DNA from: JAJRRL01 sp047404195
GTDB lineage: Bacteria; Pseudomonadota; Gammaproteobacteria; JAJRRL01
Direction: 5' to 3'
Length of the DNA: 64,000 bases
Assembly: GCA_047404195.1 (NCBI GenBank)
Contig: JBDOIU010000007.1
Coordinates: 1-64,000, forward strand
The notes under the pieces: model-generated
What the model saw: the letters and a program-made list of their open reading frames with translations, nothing else
Told to the model about the DNA's origin: nothing
Databases searched by the model: none
Made by a program: the position numbers and the translations under genes
In this document: positions 16,803 to 25,821 of the stretch, one piece after another
How positions within the stretch are numbered: the stretch's first letter is position 1
Layout of the letters: every line of letters starts with the position of its first letter

Positions 16803-17660
16803 ATGATGATTTTTTTGAGTGTGATACTACTCTCTGCAGCGTTTGGTAGTTTTTTGACGGTTGTTATTGATCGTTACCCGCTCATTTTGCTGCGTCAATG
16901 GGGTGAATCAGGCAGTGGTACTGATTGGCAGCAGCGTATAGCATCCTTACCGGCTCGTTTTAGCTTGAGTCAGCCAGCATCGCATTGTCAGGCATGTCAA
17001 CAGGATTTGCGATGGTATGAGCTGGTACCAATATTGAGCTTTTTGTTACAGCGAGGCCGCTGTCGTCATTGTCAGCATGCTATTGGTTGGCACGTATTGC
17101 TGATAGAGTTGCTTGCAGTTGTGCTGGCAGGCGCGGGTGTCCTTCAGTTTGGGTTCACGGTGAATGCAGCTGGCATTGTGTTACTGAGCTATTTTTTATT
17201 GACAATGGCTGCTATTGATACCTTTCACCAGATATTACCAGACAGTATGACGTTGTCGCTGCTGTGGTGTGGTTTGGTTTTTTCCGTTTTACCTGGCGCA
17301 TCCCCTATCAGTCCATCCAGTGCGATCATCGGCGCACTGTTTGGGTATTTATTGCCGTGGGGGATCGCCAAGGGCTTTTGGGTTATGCGTCGGCAAGAAG
17401 GTATCGGCTTAGGTGATTGTAAGTTGCTGGCTGCAATGGGTGCATGGGGTGGGGTCATGACATGCCTAGGTTGTTTGTTAATGGCTGCTTTGCTGGGGGT
17501 GGTTGTCATCGGTATTCGCACTGTGTTTTTTTCGTATGATCGGCAGCAACATTTTGCATTTGGTCCTTTTATAGCGCTGGCAGGTTTCTTAAATATATGG
17601 GCACTATATCAGTGTGGTCATTTAGCGCCGTGGTTAGCCTGGTTATTTGCTGCTGGTTAA
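16803..17660 (+). CDS. pilD: Prepilin peptidase / N-methyltransferase
   Basis: Inner-membrane aspartic peptidase (A24) that cleaves and N-methylates type IV pilins or type II secretion pseudopilins. The N-terminal GSFLTVVIDRYP, the zinc-like cysteine pairs CQACQQDL and CRHCQ, and the catalytic aspartates in AAIDTFHQILPD and GIGLGDCKLLAAMGAW are all intact, with about seven membrane spans. ATG 16803 fits the family N-terminus; the frame extends 24 codons upstream, but that part does not resemble PilD. No pilBC genes adjoin it here. Confidence 0.93.
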   Translation: MMIFLSVILLSAAFGSFLTVVIDRYPLILLRQWGESGSGTDWQQRIASLPARFSLSQPASHCQACQQDLRWYELVPILSFLLQRGRCRHCQHAIGWHVLLIELLAVVLAGAGVLQFGFTVNAAGIVLLSYFLLTMAAIDTFHQILPDSMTLSLLWCGLVFSVLPGASPISPSSAIIGALFGYLLPWGIAKGFWVMRRQEGIGLGDCKLLAAMGAWGGVMTCLGCLLMAALLGVVVIGIRTVFFSYDRQQHFAFGPFIALAGFLNIWALYQCGHLAPWLAWLFAAG

Positions 17661-17733
17661 TTTTTGCAAATTCTAGTTTTGGTTTTGTGTAGAATGATCA
17701 TTTGAAGTTAACTTGGCAGGGGAGGGGTATCGA

Positions 17734-18384
17734 TTAGGCGTTGACCAATACTATCAGCGAGTGTGGTATGTGTTTTCGATAACCCAAGAATATCATTTTC
17801 TGTACCAGTTCAGAGACTGTTTCGCAGTAATACTTCATGCGAATACGGTCGCAGCAATGTTGAATGGTACGTATGGAGAGGTTGAGGTTTTTTGCAATTT
17901 GTCGAGCGGGTAAGTCGTGCAATAACAAAAAAAGCACTTCTGATTCGCGCACAGTCAGCTGGTCATAAGTCGAAATGACTTCATAAATTAAATGAATGTT
18001 ATTTTCTAACGATCGTGGAATACTATTGATGACCTGAAGGCTATACTGGTAAAAAATGCCATTTTTGATTTCTTTAAGGTTAACAATGACTTCACCTGAA
18101 TCATATTCTTTTGTGTAGCTTAGCACTTTCATATCCATGCTGTGATACATAGCAATACATGCGTAATGTTTTTTGGATTGTGACTGAATAATACTGATGT
18201 CTTGCTGAATGGATTCCTCAGAGAGCTGTGTTGCAGGGCAGCGCATATCAAAATCAGTTTTACCAAGGAAGTCGATTGGGTTATTGTATCCAGACGCGCG
18301 GCTGATTCCAGCGCAGGAGCTCGTGACTTCAGATCGACTGTTCTTGACAACAAAGAAATCTGCCAAGGGGTGTTTTTTCGCCAA
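17734..18384 (-). CDS. PAS-LuxR family regulator, copy 1 (interrupted near its start)
   Basis: Fourth gene of a tandem set in transcription order. The PAS-like sensor half contains IDFLGKTDFDMRCPA, and the C-terminal LuxR HTH is at about residues 145-205 (LTVRESEVLFLLLH, ARQIAKNLNLSIRTIQ). The conserved start with its ribosome site AGGAGA lies at ATG 18429. That frame runs MNEIIFGNAHHRE, then TGA at 18390-18388, then HLAKKHP, aligning residue by residue with copy 2 (MHEIVFANTLKQEQYLAKKHP). The stop thus replaces codon 14. Translation could restart at TTG 18384, losing only 15 residues, or the gene is a pseudogene. Confidence 0.75.
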   Translation of the reverse strand: MAKKHPLADFFVVKNSRSEVTSSCAGISRASGYNNPIDFLGKTDFDMRCPATQLSEESIQQDISIIQSQSKKHYACIAMYHSMDMKVLSYTKEYDSGEVIVNLKEIKNGIFYQYSLQVINSIPRSLENNIHLIYEVISTYDQLTVRESEVLFLLLHDLPARQIAKNLNLSIRTIQHCCDRIRMKYYCETVSELVQKMIFLGYRKHIPHSLIVLVNA

Positions 18385-18476
18385 ATGTCACTCACGATGA
18401 TGAGCATTTCCAAAGATGATTTCATTCATTAATTCTCTCCTGTTCGAAGTCAATACAAAGTATTTTGTAATCAGTT

Positions 18477-19190
18477 TTATGGTGTCATGAGGTTTCTTAA
18501 AATAGAGTGGCCACCCAATGATAGGGGTACTTTCATTCTCCAACCCAAAAGGTGTGCCAATTGAATGAGGTCGCTTGACTTGGGGCAAGATAGTTTGCAG
18601 CGGATTTTATCAATAATATTCTGGATTGTACGAGTTGATCGATGCAGTAATGTTGCAATTTGTTTTGCGCTGAGTTGATGATACAGTAAGAAAAAAATCT
18701 CAGACTTTCGGCAGGTGAGTGCGTCATAGTGTTGAATGATTTCATAGATGAGGTGTATATGTTGACGCTTTGCGGCGGGTATTTTTTGTATTGAGATTTG
18801 GCAGTACTGGTAAAGCGGTCCACTGGACAATTCAGCGTGGTTTATGATGATGTTGCCAGCAGCATATTCTTTTGTATAATTCAATATTTTAATGTCAGAG
18901 CCATGATACATGGCAATGCAAACATAGTTCTTGCTGGCTTGAGAGCGAATAACACTTTGATCTTCCTTTGCCCATGCTTCATATAACTGCGATGCTGGGC
19001 AACGTATATCGGAGTCGGTTTTTCCTAGAAAATCAATGGGGTTTACATACCCACACATTTGACTATGTTTAATACACGAAGCGATGAATTGAGAGTCTTT
19101 GTTTTTAACACAAAAAGAGTTTGCCATAGGGTGTTTTTTTGCTAAATATTGTTCCTGCTTCAGCGTGTTTGCAAAGACTATTTCATGCAT
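18477..19190 (-). CDS. PAS-LuxR family regulator, copy 2
   Basis: Intact 237-aa member of the four-gene array. The N-terminal half is PAS-like (IDFLGKTDSDIRCPA, YVCIAMYHGSDIKILNYTK) and the C-terminal half is a LuxR/GerE HTH (ALTCRKSEIFFLLYHQLSA, LLHRSTRTIQNIIDKIR). A GGAGG-type site (AGGAGGAAAAC on the minus strand) precedes ATG 19190. There is no phosphoacceptor receiver domain. The gap to copy 3 is 47 bases, which suggests cotranscription. Regulators with this architecture are common in Legionella and relatives; the ligand is unknown. Confidence 0.85.
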   Translation of the reverse strand: MHEIVFANTLKQEQYLAKKHPMANSFCVKNKDSQFIASCIKHSQMCGYVNPIDFLGKTDSDIRCPASQLYEAWAKEDQSVIRSQASKNYVCIAMYHGSDIKILNYTKEYAAGNIIINHAELSSGPLYQYCQISIQKIPAAKRQHIHLIYEIIQHYDALTCRKSEIFFLLYHQLSAKQIATLLHRSTRTIQNIIDKIRCKLSCPKSSDLIQLAHLLGWRMKVPLSLGGHSILRNLMTP

Positions 19191-19237
19191 TGTTTTCCTC
19201 CTTTTGATGTCGCTTCAAAGTAGTTGTTTAGGTGGTT

Positions 19238-19948
19238 TCATGGCACCATCAGACTTGTCAAAATGGAGCGATCACACAACGACATGGGTACTTTCATTTT
19301 CCAGCCTAGAAAGTGTGCCAATTGAATGAGATCGCTTGACTTGGGGCAAGATAATTTAACGCGTATATCGTCAATATTATGCTGGATTGTGCGCGGAGAC
19401 TTATGTAATAATGCTGAAATCTGTTTGGCGCTGAGTTGATGAGATAGTAAAAAAACAATTTCTGATTCTCGGTGGCTGAGTGCATCATAGTGCTGAATCA
19501 TTTCATAGATGAGGTGTATCTGTTGGCGTTTTGCTGCGGGTACTTTCTGTATAAAGTGCTGGCAGTAATTGTAGAGCGGACCACTTAGTAATTCATTAAG
19601 GTTAATAATGATATCCCCGGCATCATACTCCTTGGTATAGTTCAATACTTTCATGCCAGTTTTATGGAACATGGCAATACAGACATAATTTTTTTGTGCT
19701 TTGGACTTAATGATGATCTGATCTTCTTGTCTCCATGCCTCTGACAAATGTGCTGCAGGACATCGCATATCAAAATCAGTTTTCCCCAGAAAATCTATAG
19801 GGTTACGATATCCGCATACTTGACTGGCTCCTCCGCAAGAAGTAATGAATTCTGAATCTTTATTTTTTACGCAGAAGAATTGAGATTGTGCGTGTTTTTT
19901 GAGTAGATGTTTGGTTTGTGTGCCACTAGAAAACACGATATTTGACAT
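19238..19948 (-). CDS. PAS-LuxR family regulator, copy 3
   Basis: Intact 236-aa paralogue. The PAS-like half has IDFLGKTDFDMRCPA and a Cys-containing segment FFCVKNKDSEFITSCGG. The HTH half has ALSHRESEIVFLLSHQLSA and LLHKSPRTIQHNIDDIR. ATG 19948 is preceded by GGAGGGCCAAT. It is closely similar to copies 2 and 4, indicating recent tandem duplication. About 106 bases separate it from copy 4, room for its own promoter. Confidence 0.85.
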   Translation of the reverse strand: MSNIVFSSGTQTKHLLKKHAQSQFFCVKNKDSEFITSCGGASQVCGYRNPIDFLGKTDFDMRCPAAHLSEAWRQEDQIIIKSKAQKNYVCIAMFHKTGMKVLNYTKEYDAGDIIINLNELLSGPLYNYCQHFIQKVPAAKRQQIHLIYEMIQHYDALSHRESEIVFLLSHQLSAKQISALLHKSPRTIQHNIDDIRVKLSCPKSSDLIQLAHFLGWKMKVPMSLCDRSILTSLMVP

Positions 19949-20054
19949 ATTGGCCCTCCACCAGTATCGTTGTGATCAATTTATGGTAACATATGTATTA
20001 GCTCTGTACCATCAGCAGCTGATTTTTTTAGAACATATACTGGTTTACAATGAG

Positions 20055-20756
20055 TTATAGTGTGATTAAGCTTTTCAAAATAGAGCGGCCACACAATGAT
20101 ATCGGCACTTTCATCTTCCACACTAGGAAGTGGGTTAATTGAATGAGCTCGCTTGATTTGGCGCAAGATAATTTACAGCGGACATTGTCAATAGTATGTT
20201 GTATGGTGCGTGGTGACCGATGCAGTAATGCTGCAATTTTTTTGGCGCTGAGTTGATGTGACAGTAAAAACATAATGTTTGATTCTTGTTCGCTGAGCCC
20301 ATCGTAGTTCTGAATAATTTCATAGATAAGATGAATGTGTTGGCGTTTCGCTCTGGGCACTTTATTGATTATAGATCGACCATATTGATGAAAAGAGCCG
20401 CTTGATAGTTCTATGAAGTTAAGAACGATATCACCTGCTACGTATTCTTTGGTATAATTGAGCATTTTAGTATCATTGCGATGATACATGGCAATGCAGA
20501 CATAGCTCTTACTGGATTGAGATCTCGTAATACTTTGGTCTTCCTTTGCCCATTCTTCATATAACTGCGATGCTGGGCAACGCATATCGTAGTCAGTTTT
20601 ACCAAGTAAGTCGATTGGGTTTTGATATCCCGATAACCAGCTGAATCCTCCACAAGAAGCAAGAAATTGCGAGTTTTTATTTTTGACACAAAAAAATTGA
20701 GATTGTACTCGTTTTTTTTGTAAATATGAGGTCTGACCATTATGGTGTGAGAACAC
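20055..20756 (-). CDS. PAS-LuxR family regulator, copy 4 (start codon degenerated)
   Basis: First gene of the array in transcription order. PAS-like half with IDLLGKTDYDMRCPA; HTH half with GLSEQESNIMFLLSHQLSA and LLHRSPRTIQHTIDNVR. The coordinates use GTG 20756. However, the codons before it read ATA TCG AAT ATT GTG TTC, aligning with ATG TCA AAT ATC GTG TTT of copy 3. GGAGG (20779-20775) sits six bases upstream of that ATA (20768-20766). The ancestral start has therefore become ATA. Either ATA is used, or GTG four codons later with poor spacing. Confidence 0.8.
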   Translation of the reverse strand: MFSHHNGQTSYLQKKRVQSQFFCVKNKNSQFLASCGGFSWLSGYQNPIDLLGKTDYDMRCPASQLYEEWAKEDQSITRSQSSKSYVCIAMYHRNDTKMLNYTKEYVAGDIVLNFIELSSGSFHQYGRSIINKVPRAKRQHIHLIYEIIQNYDGLSEQESNIMFLLSHQLSAKKIAALLHRSPRTIQHTIDNVRCKLSCAKSSELIQLTHFLVWKMKVPISLCGRSILKSLITL

Positions 20757-20823
20757 AATATTCGATATTAAATTCCTCCGTGAGTCTAATCATCGTTATA
20801 TACGATAACATAAATTGACGTTA

Positions 20824-20847
20824 ATGACACGGAGTAGAATTTGTCAT
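20824..20847. promoter_or_regulatory. Inverted repeat upstream of the regulator array
   Basis: ATGACA (20824-20829) and TGTCAT (20842-20847) are perfect inverted half-sites separated by 12 bases, 56-79 bases upstream of the copy 4 start. Possible autoregulatory operator; six-base arms alone are weak evidence. Confidence 0.3.
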
Positions 20848-20898
20848 ATATTGCATGTATTGATTATGCTGCATTATGTGAATCATTGCTATAGATTC

Positions 20899-22737
20899 TT
20901 AAATGCTATCTGCCAGAGTTTCCCAGTCCATTTCACATTGTTTTAGTAAGGCCTCTACATCTGCACGTTCAGTGAGTAGCTGGTTAAGATTTTTTTTATT
21001 ATGATCTTCATACAGCGCTTGTTCACTCAGTTTTTTGTCTAATGTCTTCAGGTGCTCTTGATGTTTTGCCATTGCTTTTTCTATGCGCTCTAGTTTCTTC
21101 TCATGGTTTTGCTGCTTCCTTTGTTGCGTGACTTTGGGTTGTTGGCGATCATTTTTTTCACTGGGTTTGCGGGTGCTTTGTTTCTGCATGCGCTCATAGT
21201 CATCCAAGCTGCCTTCAAATTCCTGGCAGCGGCCTGCATGGATAAGGCAGTAACGATCAACTGCACAGTTGAGTAAGTGTCTATCATGTGAAACCAACAA
21301 CACCATGCCTTGAAAGTCTTGTAATGCATCAATGAGTGCTTCGCGCATGGGCATGTCAAGGTGGTTTGTGGGTTCGTCTAAAATGAGTACGTTTGGACGT
21401 TGCCAGCTGATAATGGCCAGTGCTAGGCGTGCTTTTTCGCCACCTGAAAATCCAGCAATTTTTTCAAAAATACGATCACCTTGAAAATAGAACTTTCCTA
21501 AGTAATGTCTTGCTTCTCGTTCAGTGAGCTTTAGATCGCTAGCAAGCATTGCACTAAGCGGGCTATCATCTTCACGTAATTGGTCCATTTGCTGTTGTGA
21601 GTAATATGCCATTTTCACTTGCGAGTGGCATTCACGTTCACCGTTGCGGAGTGCTAAAACCCCCATGAGACTTTTGAGAAATGTGGTTTTACCCGCACCG
21701 TTTAGACCAATAATGCCAATTTTGTCTTGTCCACCTGCCGACCACCGAACGTTTTCTAAGATGGTTTTTGTTTCATAACCCATATCACCTTTCACACTGA
21801 TGGCTGGCCATCCCAGTGCTTGACAAGGCTCAAAGGAAAAGTGGCACGGGCTTTCAAATGCCACTTCACTGCTGAATTGCATTTTTTCAAGTGCTTTGAC
21901 TCGGCTTTGTGCTTGCTTTGCTTTGCTGGCTTTAGCTCTAAAGCGCCTGACAAAATCTTCCATATGGGCGCGTTTTTTCTGCATTTTTTCAGCCATTTTT
22001 TGTTGCTGTTGTTGCATTGCTTGATATTGCTTGAAAAACGCTGTGGCGCCACCGGTGTAGCGTTTTAGTTGGCTGTTTGCAAGGTGAATGGTGTGACTAC
22101 ACACTGTATCCATGAAAGCACGGTCATGTGAAATAATCAGGGCTGTGGCAGTATGTTCGCTGAGCCATTGCTCTAAGAAAACAATGGATTCTAGGTCAAG
22201 GTGGTTAGTGGGCTCATCGAGCAGTAACAGTTCTGCACGTGACATCATCAGCCATGCCAGCTGCGCACGCATTTGCCAGCCACCTGAAAATGTCGCCAGT
22301 GGCTGGTAAAGAGAGGCATTAGCGAATCCCAGCCCTTGCAAAATGCTTTCGGCATTGGCAGGTACTGCATAACCATCAATTTGTTGTAGTTGTTCATGGC
22401 AATCGGCAATGGCCATGCCGTCCTGTTTGGCTTCAGCAATTTGTAGGCGTTTTGTGATATCAGACCATATTTTGTCGCCATGGCAGACATAGTCGCAGAG
22501 TGCTTGGCTGCCATCTGGTAAGCTTTGAGCCAGTGCTGCCATACGCCAGTCTTTAGGGAGATTAATTTGTCCCTTCTCTGGCTCTATTTCGCCCAGCAAT
22601 ACACGCATCAATGAGGATTTACCACTGCCGTTACGGCCAAGTAGCCCACATTTAGCGCCGACCGGGCAATTGACGGAGGCATTTTCGAGCAGGGTTTTAC
22701 TGCCTAAGCGCAGGGTAATTTGTTGGATATCAAGCAC
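20899..22737 (-). CDS. yheS: ABC-F family ATPase (YheS-like)
   Basis: Soluble protein with two ABC ATPase domains and no membrane part, 612 aa, typical of ribosome-associated ABC-F factors. Domain 1 has LLGRNGSGKSS, the signature FSGGWQMR and LLLLDEPTNHLDL. The linker contains RAKASKAKQAQSRVKALEKM, as in YheS. Domain 2 has IIGLNGAGKTT, FSGGEKARLAL and LILDEPTNHLDM. A C-terminal Lys/Glu/Gln-rich coiled coil lies at about residues 525-605. The YheS subfamily is preferred over Uup because of the FSGGW signature and linker. Confidence 0.9.
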   Translation of the reverse strand: MLDIQQITLRLGSKTLLENASVNCPVGAKCGLLGRNGSGKSSLMRVLLGEIEPEKGQINLPKDWRMAALAQSLPDGSQALCDYVCHGDKIWSDITKRLQIAEAKQDGMAIADCHEQLQQIDGYAVPANAESILQGLGFANASLYQPLATFSGGWQMRAQLAWLMMSRAELLLLDEPTNHLDLESIVFLEQWLSEHTATALIISHDRAFMDTVCSHTIHLANSQLKRYTGGATAFFKQYQAMQQQQQKMAEKMQKKRAHMEDFVRRFRAKASKAKQAQSRVKALEKMQFSSEVAFESPCHFSFEPCQALGWPAISVKGDMGYETKTILENVRWSAGGQDKIGIIGLNGAGKTTFLKSLMGVLALRNGERECHSQVKMAYYSQQQMDQLREDDSPLSAMLASDLKLTEREARHYLGKFYFQGDRIFEKIAGFSGGEKARLALAIISWQRPNVLILDEPTNHLDMPMREALIDALQDFQGMVLLVSHDRHLLNCAVDRYCLIHAGRCQEFEGSLDDYERMQKQSTRKPSEKNDRQQPKVTQQRKQQNHEKKLERIEKAMAKHQEHLKTLDKKLSEQALYEDHNKKNLNQLLTERADVEALLKQCEMDWETLADSI

Positions 22738-22789
22738 AAGCGTGGCCCTTGGTGCATAAAGTATTTGGATATAGAGACAATATCATAGC

Positions 22790-23365
22790 CTATTCATAGG
22801 GAAGCACAATCACCCGGGTGCGATATTTTAGAAAGTATTTTGAGAGCCATTTTGCTGCAGGGGTGAGAACGCGTATACAACCATGGCTGGTATTTTGGTT
22901 CGAGATATAGGGTGAGCCATGAATGGCATTGCCACGCTTGAAAAACATACAATAAGGCATGGGTGACCCCCCAACGCCCACTGGGAATTGACTCGATGCG
23001 CAGGTTTCATCACCTTTGCGGGTGATACGAAATTTTCCTATTGGGGTACGACAGGGTTCATTGATTTCTTCACAGAAGTCGGCACCGCCATTGCCTACAC
23101 CACCTGCAACACGTAAGCCATTCTCATCGTATGCCACCCAGTGCCGCATTTTTGGGCTAAATATGAATGTATTCTCACCTGTGGCAGTGATTTGGTCAGG
23201 TAAATTGATATAATCTGGGGTTTGTGCTGTTGTTGTATTGGTATTCTGATGTGAGGCGGCTTGCATGAAATGGGGCCCTTGACTTAATTCTGCCATGGCG
23301 CAGTCTGAAATAGCCAGCAAAGACATCGTCGCAAGTAAGATAATGGTATAGCAGGATTTTTTCAT
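22790..23365 (-). CDS. L,D-transpeptidase (YkuD family), exported
   Basis: Periplasmic enzyme that forms L,D peptidoglycan crosslinks or attaches lipoprotein. The YkuD motif is at the C-terminus: HGSPYISNQNTSHGCIRV with the catalytic His and Cys. Extra cysteines upstream (FCEEINEPC, ETCASSQ) may form disulfides. The start at ATG 23365 gives a good signal peptide (KKSCYTIILLATMSLLAISDCAMA). The frame extends 42 codons further upstream, but that part would mask the signal. No strong ribosome site supports either choice. It lies downstream of the M32 carboxypeptidase on the same strand. Confidence 0.85.
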   Translation of the reverse strand: MKKSCYTIILLATMSLLAISDCAMAELSQGPHFMQAASHQNTNTTTAQTPDYINLPDQITATGENTFIFSPKMRHWVAYDENGLRVAGGVGNGGADFCEEINEPCRTPIGKFRITRKGDETCASSQFPVGVGGSPMPYCMFFKRGNAIHGSPYISNQNTSHGCIRVLTPAAKWLSKYFLKYRTRVIVLPYE

Positions 23366-23572
23366 ATAACGATAAGACCCAAGGTGAAGTGAATATTTAA
23401 ACATAATGATAGCACTTTTTGACCTACACTGCGAGTTGTTTGTTGCCAGTGAGGCCAACAAGCTGTTGTTGAATTTTTTTTGCTCAGGCATGGTGTTTGG
23501 GGGTGAGTGGCCGGAATTGATTAGGCTCTGCGGTGTGGCATGGATTTTCTCGGTTTGAAAAAGTGGTGCTAT

Positions 23573-25054
23573 TTAGCAATAGCGCGTTTGTAAATGCTGT
23601 AAGAGAGCATTTGCTGATAATGGTGAGCTGGTGGTTTGCATTAATAATTGCTGGCATATAGGGCGCGATGCATGTTGGTGTACATTTTGTTTTAGCCAAT
23701 TCAGTAACCCTGAAAAATCACCTTGTTGTATGTGCGTTGTGGTATCAACACCATCCTGCTGCATACTGGCATAGAACTGGGCTGCCATCATGCTGCCGAT
23801 TAAATACGCTGGGAAATACCCAAAGCAGCCAGATGGCCAGTGTACATCTTGCATGACCCCATCTGCGTGGTGTGGGTGTACGCTTCGCTGGAAGTATTGC
23901 TGAGAAAGGCTGTGCCAAAGTTCCGGTAAGTCTGCAATGTTGCATTCCCCAGCCAATAATTGTTTTTCGATGTCATAGCGCAATAGAACGTGAAATGGGT
24001 AGTTGACTTCATCTGCATCTACGCGAATGAGTCCACGCTCTATGTCAGTGAGTTTTTGATACAGTGCGGTTGCTGAAATGGGTTTGCTTAAATTCAGCAT
24101 GGATTTCAGCTGGGGTGCAAGGTATTCACAAAATGCTTGGCTGCGACAAACGTGCATTTCTATGAGTAAAGACTGACTTTCGTGTACAGCGTAACCTAAA
24201 AAGCTGCCAATAGGCTGTTTCTGCCATTTTTTAGGTAAACCAAATTGGTAAAGTGCGTGTCCTGTTTCATGGCAAGTTGCCATGAGCGCTTGCGTGTAGT
24301 CATCTTCATTAATGCGCATGGTAATGCGTGTGTCTTCTGGTTCTGAGCCACAAAAGGGGTGGTCACTGAGATCGAGGCGACCATTTTCGGTTTTGAAGCC
24401 CAGTGATTTCATCACATGATCACACATAGCGTATTGTGCAGCTGCATCTGCCTCACAGGACAAGATGGTTTTTGTTTGCCTGGCTTGCTTGTTTTCAGCG
24501 CGTTGCCGGATATCTGGTAGGTGTTGCGCAATCTGATCAAATAGCGGGTCGATGTCGGACTGTGATAATCCGGGTGTGTAGTGGTCTAGTAGTGCATCGT
24601 AGGGTGAGCAATCGAGTACTGCTGCCAGTGCTTGTGCTTTGTCACGCACCAATGAAAATGTGGTTTGTAGAGCAGGTTGTAGCGTTGCCCAATCATTTTT
24701 TTTACGACAGTCACGCCATAGCCGCTCGGTATTGAGTGTGCTGATATTGAGTTCACGTGATAGCTTTTCAGGTACGGCACGTTCGCACTGAATTCGGTGT
24801 TGCATCAGCTCACAGTTACGTTGTTGCCAATCTGTCAGTGAGTGTGTTTGTAGCACCGCTTGAAGATCATTGAGCAGGCTGTCATCGCAAAGTAGGCGAT
24901 GTATGCAGTCACCAATGGTAGCAATGCTACTCACACGCGCATGCTGGCCACCGCTGGGCATTATCACGGCTTCATCCCAGCGTAACATGGCTTGCGCATG
25001 TTCTAAATCTGCAATGCGCTTGAAGGTGTTTTCTAGCTGAGAAATGTTTGTCAA
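23573..25054 (-). CDS. Carboxypeptidase Taq family (M32) metallopeptidase
   Basis: Cytoplasmic zinc carboxypeptidase of broad specificity. The HEXXH zinc site is visible in HETGHALYQFGLP, and the family features WDEAVIMPSGG near the N-terminus and RVDADEVNYPFHVLLRY are intact. Length from TTG 25054 is 493 aa, as expected. TTG is chosen because AGGAGCAGGTGC lies directly upstream and the protein then begins TNISQLENTFKRIADL like other members; the 12 codons before it are not conserved in character. Confidence 0.9.
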   Translation of the reverse strand: MTNISQLENTFKRIADLEHAQAMLRWDEAVIMPSGGQHARVSSIATIGDCIHRLLCDDSLLNDLQAVLQTHSLTDWQQRNCELMQHRIQCERAVPEKLSRELNISTLNTERLWRDCRKKNDWATLQPALQTTFSLVRDKAQALAAVLDCSPYDALLDHYTPGLSQSDIDPLFDQIAQHLPDIRQRAENKQARQTKTILSCEADAAAQYAMCDHVMKSLGFKTENGRLDLSDHPFCGSEPEDTRITMRINEDDYTQALMATCHETGHALYQFGLPKKWQKQPIGSFLGYAVHESQSLLIEMHVCRSQAFCEYLAPQLKSMLNLSKPISATALYQKLTDIERGLIRVDADEVNYPFHVLLRYDIEKQLLAGECNIADLPELWHSLSQQYFQRSVHPHHADGVMQDVHWPSGCFGYFPAYLIGSMMAAQFYASMQQDGVDTTTHIQQGDFSGLLNWLKQNVHQHASRPICQQLLMQTTSSPLSANALLQHLQTRYC

Positions 25055-25199
25055 GCACCTGCTCCTGATGACGTTGAATATGATTAGCATAGCTTGATAT
25101 GAGTATGTTGGCTAGTATGTTGGCCTGTGGTTAGCTGATAGTGAATCCCAATGACGCTCTCCATTCATTGAGAGCTGGGGTCGCTGGATGCGTAAAAGC

Positions 25200-25231
25200 A
25201 TGACAAGGTGGCTATTTAATGTTATTATAAT
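25200..25231 (+). promoter_or_regulatory. Candidate promoter of secreted paralogue 1
   Basis: ATGACA (25200-25205) and TATAAT (25226-25231) with a 20-base spacer. The same arrangement and the shared core ATGTTAYTATAAT precede paralogue 2, so the promoter appears duplicated with the gene. A 20-base spacer is long for sigma-70. Confidence 0.45.
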
Positions 25232-25272
25232 TTATATTATTACCAATGCTATTTTAAGAAAAGGAGAGGGTT

Positions 25273-25713
25273 ATGATTAAGCTCGTATTTCGTGTATTAT
25301 CAGCGTGTCTATTGGCTTTGGCTTTGTCTACGCAGGCCAGTTTTACTTACACTGTTACGCATGACGCAAGTTTGGAGTGTACCAGTGGGAAAGATGCCAT
25401 TGTGGGGATAAGATCCTTTAATGTTGCTGCGGGTAGTATGCTGACGATAAAAGACGACTCAGATATCTCATTGGATTTAAAAAGGCTGGGTACGATCACA
25501 ATACAGCAAACAACGAGTCATTGTGCCAATGATTCATGTCATTACGCCTCGAGTGTGCAAGCAAATGAGAGTCTGACACTCTCATTACTTGATAAGCCAT
25601 CAGATGGTTCGATAATCTATTTGACCGGGCTGACGACGCACAGCCGTATTGGAGATTTGTCAGCAGAGCCTCTGCTTCGTTGCCACGCGCGAATACCATT
25701 ACAGCGTGTATAG
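25273..25713 (+). CDS. Small secreted cysteine-containing protein, paralogue 1
   Basis: 146 aa with a clear signal peptide (KLVFRVLSACLLALALSTQA). The mature part is beta-rich with four cysteines: LECTSG, HCANDSCHYAS and LLRCHARIPLQRV. It shares gene organisation and about a third of residues with the next gene: HDASLEC/RDATMQC, AAGSMLTIKDDSDISL/SAGSLLVIENGSDIVL, and the C-terminus RCxxxxPLQR. A strong AAAAGGAGAGGG ribosome site precedes the ATG. The family and function are unknown. The likely location is periplasm or outside the cell. Confidence 0.75.
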   Translation: MIKLVFRVLSACLLALALSTQASFTYTVTHDASLECTSGKDAIVGIRSFNVAAGSMLTIKDDSDISLDLKRLGTITIQQTTSHCANDSCHYASSVQANESLTLSLLDKPSDGSIIYLTGLTTHSRIGDLSAEPLLRCHARIPLQRV

Positions 25714-25745
25714 TAATATTATTTTCCATGCTTTGAGCATTTATG

Positions 25746-25777
25746 TTGACTGAGGGCGAATTGGATGTTACTATAAT
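25746..25777 (+). promoter_or_regulatory. Candidate promoter of secreted paralogue 2
   Basis: TTGACT (25746-25751), 20-base spacer, TATAAT (25772-25777). The sequence around the -10 matches that upstream of paralogue 1. Confidence 0.5.
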
Positions 25778-25821
25778 ATAACATTCAACCCATAAAGTTT
25801 TAATTAAAGCGGAGTAAAACC

